NCBI GenBank assembly: GCA_964579325.1
Contig: CAZOHN010000203.1
Coordinates: forward strand, 1 to 6,423
DNA from: CAZOHN01 sp964579325
Lineage (GTDB): Bacteria; Pseudomonadota; Alphaproteobacteria; Rhodobacterales; Rhodobacteraceae
Direction: 5' to 3'
Length of the DNA stretch: 6,423 nucleotides
Below, piece by piece: positions 5,700 through 6,423 of the stretch; positions within the stretch are counted from its first letter, which is position 1; every line of letters begins with the position of its first letter. The position numbers were made by a program, and so were the translations under genes. Below the pieces are notes generated by a model, which worked only from the letters and a program-made list of their open reading frames with translations, did no database searches and was not told where the DNA came from.

Positions 5700-5990
5700 A
5701 TGCTGGTGCTGGTCTCCTACGATGTCGCGACGACCACACCGGCGGGCCGGCGGCGGCTGCGGCGCGTGGCCAAGGCCTGTCTCGATTGGGGTCAGCGGGT
5801 GCAATACTCGGTTTTCGAGTGCGAGGTCGACCCGGTCCAGTGGGCAACGCTCAAGGGGCGGCTGCTGGCCGAGATCGAGCCTGAGAGCGATAGTCTGCGG
5901 TTCTATTATCTAGGGGCCAACGCCAAGCGGAAGGTCGAGCATGTGGGCGCCAAGCCGGCGGTCGATTTCGACGGGCCGCTCATTGTGTGA
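5700..5990 (+). CDS. cas2: CRISPR-associated protein Cas2
   Basis: Cas2 is the dimeric ferredoxin-fold core that bridges two Cas1 dimers in the spacer-integration complex. The 96-residue protein has normal length for I-C, with the first strand MLVLVSYDV carrying the conserved Asp (D8), the GRRRLRRVAKACLDWGQRVQ helix and following QYSVFECEV strand, and RFYYLGANAK. It ends in VDFDGPLIV. ATG 5700 is preceded by GGAAG (5689-5693) overlapping the end of cas1, with 6-nt spacing. It is the last gene of the operon; the leader follows directly. Confidence 0.98.
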   Translation: MLVLVSYDVATTTPAGRRRLRRVAKACLDWGQRVQYSVFECEVDPVQWATLKGRLLAEIEPESDSLRFYYLGANAKRKVEHVGAKPAVDFDGPLIV

Positions 5991-6174
5991 GCGGTCGCGC
6001 GAACCGGAAGCGATCGCAATTTTGCGGGGTCTTTCGCACGAGCCCTTTATCGCAGATTTTCAATAGGCTAGGGTTCGCGGATCGCTGCTTGCAGGTGCCT
6101 CTACGCCGATCCTCGGTGCATTCGCACCGGGCAGTGATGTTGTAGTTCTTTGTCAATCGTTTAGAGGCGAAGCA
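5991..6174 (+). promoter_or_regulatory. CRISPR leader
   Basis: The 184 nt between the cas2 stop and the first repeat hold no gene and are more AT-rich than the cas genes, as expected of a leader that promotes array transcription and marks the integration site. Visible elements are an inverted repeat CGCAA-TT-TTGCG (6015-6026), a stem-loop CGGTGC-ATTC-GCACCG (6114-6129, extendable to 6112-6131 with one G:U), the heptamer TTCGCAC at 6033-6039 and 6121-6127, and an IHF-like site at 6151-6163. Its last 13 bases (6162-6174) resemble the bases preceding the degenerate repeat upstream of cas5c. I could not pick a confident promoter here. Orientation is set by the adjoining cas1-cas2 and by GATTGAAAC at the distal end of each repeat. 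Confidence 0.8.
6151..6163 (+). promoter_or_regulatory. IHF-like site in the leader, 11 bp before the first repeat
   Basis: TGTCAATCGTTTA fits the IHF consensus WATCAANNNNTTR at every specified position except the second (G for A). IHF bends the leader to aid Cas1-Cas2 integration in the I-E and I-F systems of proteobacteria; a similar role in this I-C leader is inference. The equivalent region before the degenerate repeat near 470-483 does not keep this match. Confidence 0.35.
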
Positions 6175-6423
6175 GTCGCCCCCCCCGCGGGGGCGTGGAT
6201 TGAAACCGGGCACGGTGACCCAGCATCCAGACGTGCAGGCGTCGCCCCCCCCGCGGGGGCGTGGATTGAAACTGCTTGAGCTGCTCGCCGGTCAAGCTGC
6301 GCTCCTGTCGCCCCCCCCGCGGGGGCGTGGATTGAAACATGACAGCCGGCCGGTTGGTCCCTACGCGCCCCTGTCGCCCCCCCCGCGGGGGCGTGGATTG
6401 AAACGTTTCGGTGGCAGCGGCCT
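6175..6423 (+). CRISPR. Type I-C CRISPR array, leader-proximal end (4 repeats, 3 full spacers, continues beyond the window)
   Basis: Four identical 32-nt repeats lie at 6175-6206, 6241-6272, 6307-6338 and 6373-6404. Each starts GTCG, has a run of eight C, then GCGGGGGC and ends GTGGATTGAAAC. The spacers at 6207-6240, 6273-6306 and 6339-6372 are all exactly 34 nt; a fourth begins at 6405 and is cut by the window end. The repeat folds from the base pair C3:G21 upward, leaving TGGATTGAAAC as the 11-nt handle after Cas5 cleavage. Perfect repeats and equal spacer lengths indicate an active or recently active array. Because of the C run the upper stem can pair in more than one register. I do not recognise the source of any spacer, and none matches elsewhere in this window by eye. 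Confidence 0.99.

Noticed and set aside
5980..6213. 77-codon minus-strand ORF over the leader and first repeat
   Set aside because: It reads through a CRISPR repeat and the leader, with no coding signature.
6273..6306. Inverted repeat GCTTGA/TCAAGC inside spacer 2
   Set aside because: A six-base pairing in a single spacer reflects the source protospacer, with no sign of a host function.

Overview
The window is most of a type I-C (Dvulg subtype) CRISPR-Cas locus, all on the + strand, with the gene order cas3 (3' end only), cas5c, cas8c (with an internal cas11c), cas7c, cas4, cas1, cas2, leader, CRISPR array. High GC, heavy GC3 bias, non-ATG starts with clear Shine-Dalgarno sequences and a GTCGC...GTGGATTGAAAC repeat point to a GC-rich proteobacterium. 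An alphaproteobacterium is my best guess, but nothing here fixes the taxon.

Layout. Positions 1-281 are the C-terminus of Cas3. Positions 282-610 form an unusually long, more AT-rich gap inside the operon, where I-C loci often have only a short junction. From 611 to 5990 six cas genes are packed with 3-6 nt gaps or short overlaps and read as one operon. The leader is 5991-6174. The array starts at 6175 and leaves the window at 6423 with four identical 32-nt repeats and three complete 34-nt spacers.

How it works together (family knowledge). Cas5c (Cas5d) cuts the pre-crRNA at the base of the repeat stem and leaves an 11-nt 5' handle, so no cas6 is needed and none is present. Cas5c, Cas8c, Cas7c and the internally translated Cas11c form the surveillance complex, Cas3 degrades the target, and Cas1, Cas2 and Cas4 acquire spacers.

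Most interesting part. The cas3-cas5 gap is not empty. It holds a degenerate, structure-preserving copy of the CRISPR repeat (497-531) with an intact handle, preceded by sequence resembling the end of the array leader. A short spacer-like segment and a perfect 14-bp hairpin (555-586) follow. The spacer-like segment partly matches the opposite strand at 288-309, over a candidate extended -10 promoter, and a 32-codon ORF with a good Shine-Dalgarno lies between. This layout resembles CreA/CreR-type regulatory guide RNAs, possibly with a CreT-like mini-gene. The repeat remnant is seen directly; the regulatory reading is inference.
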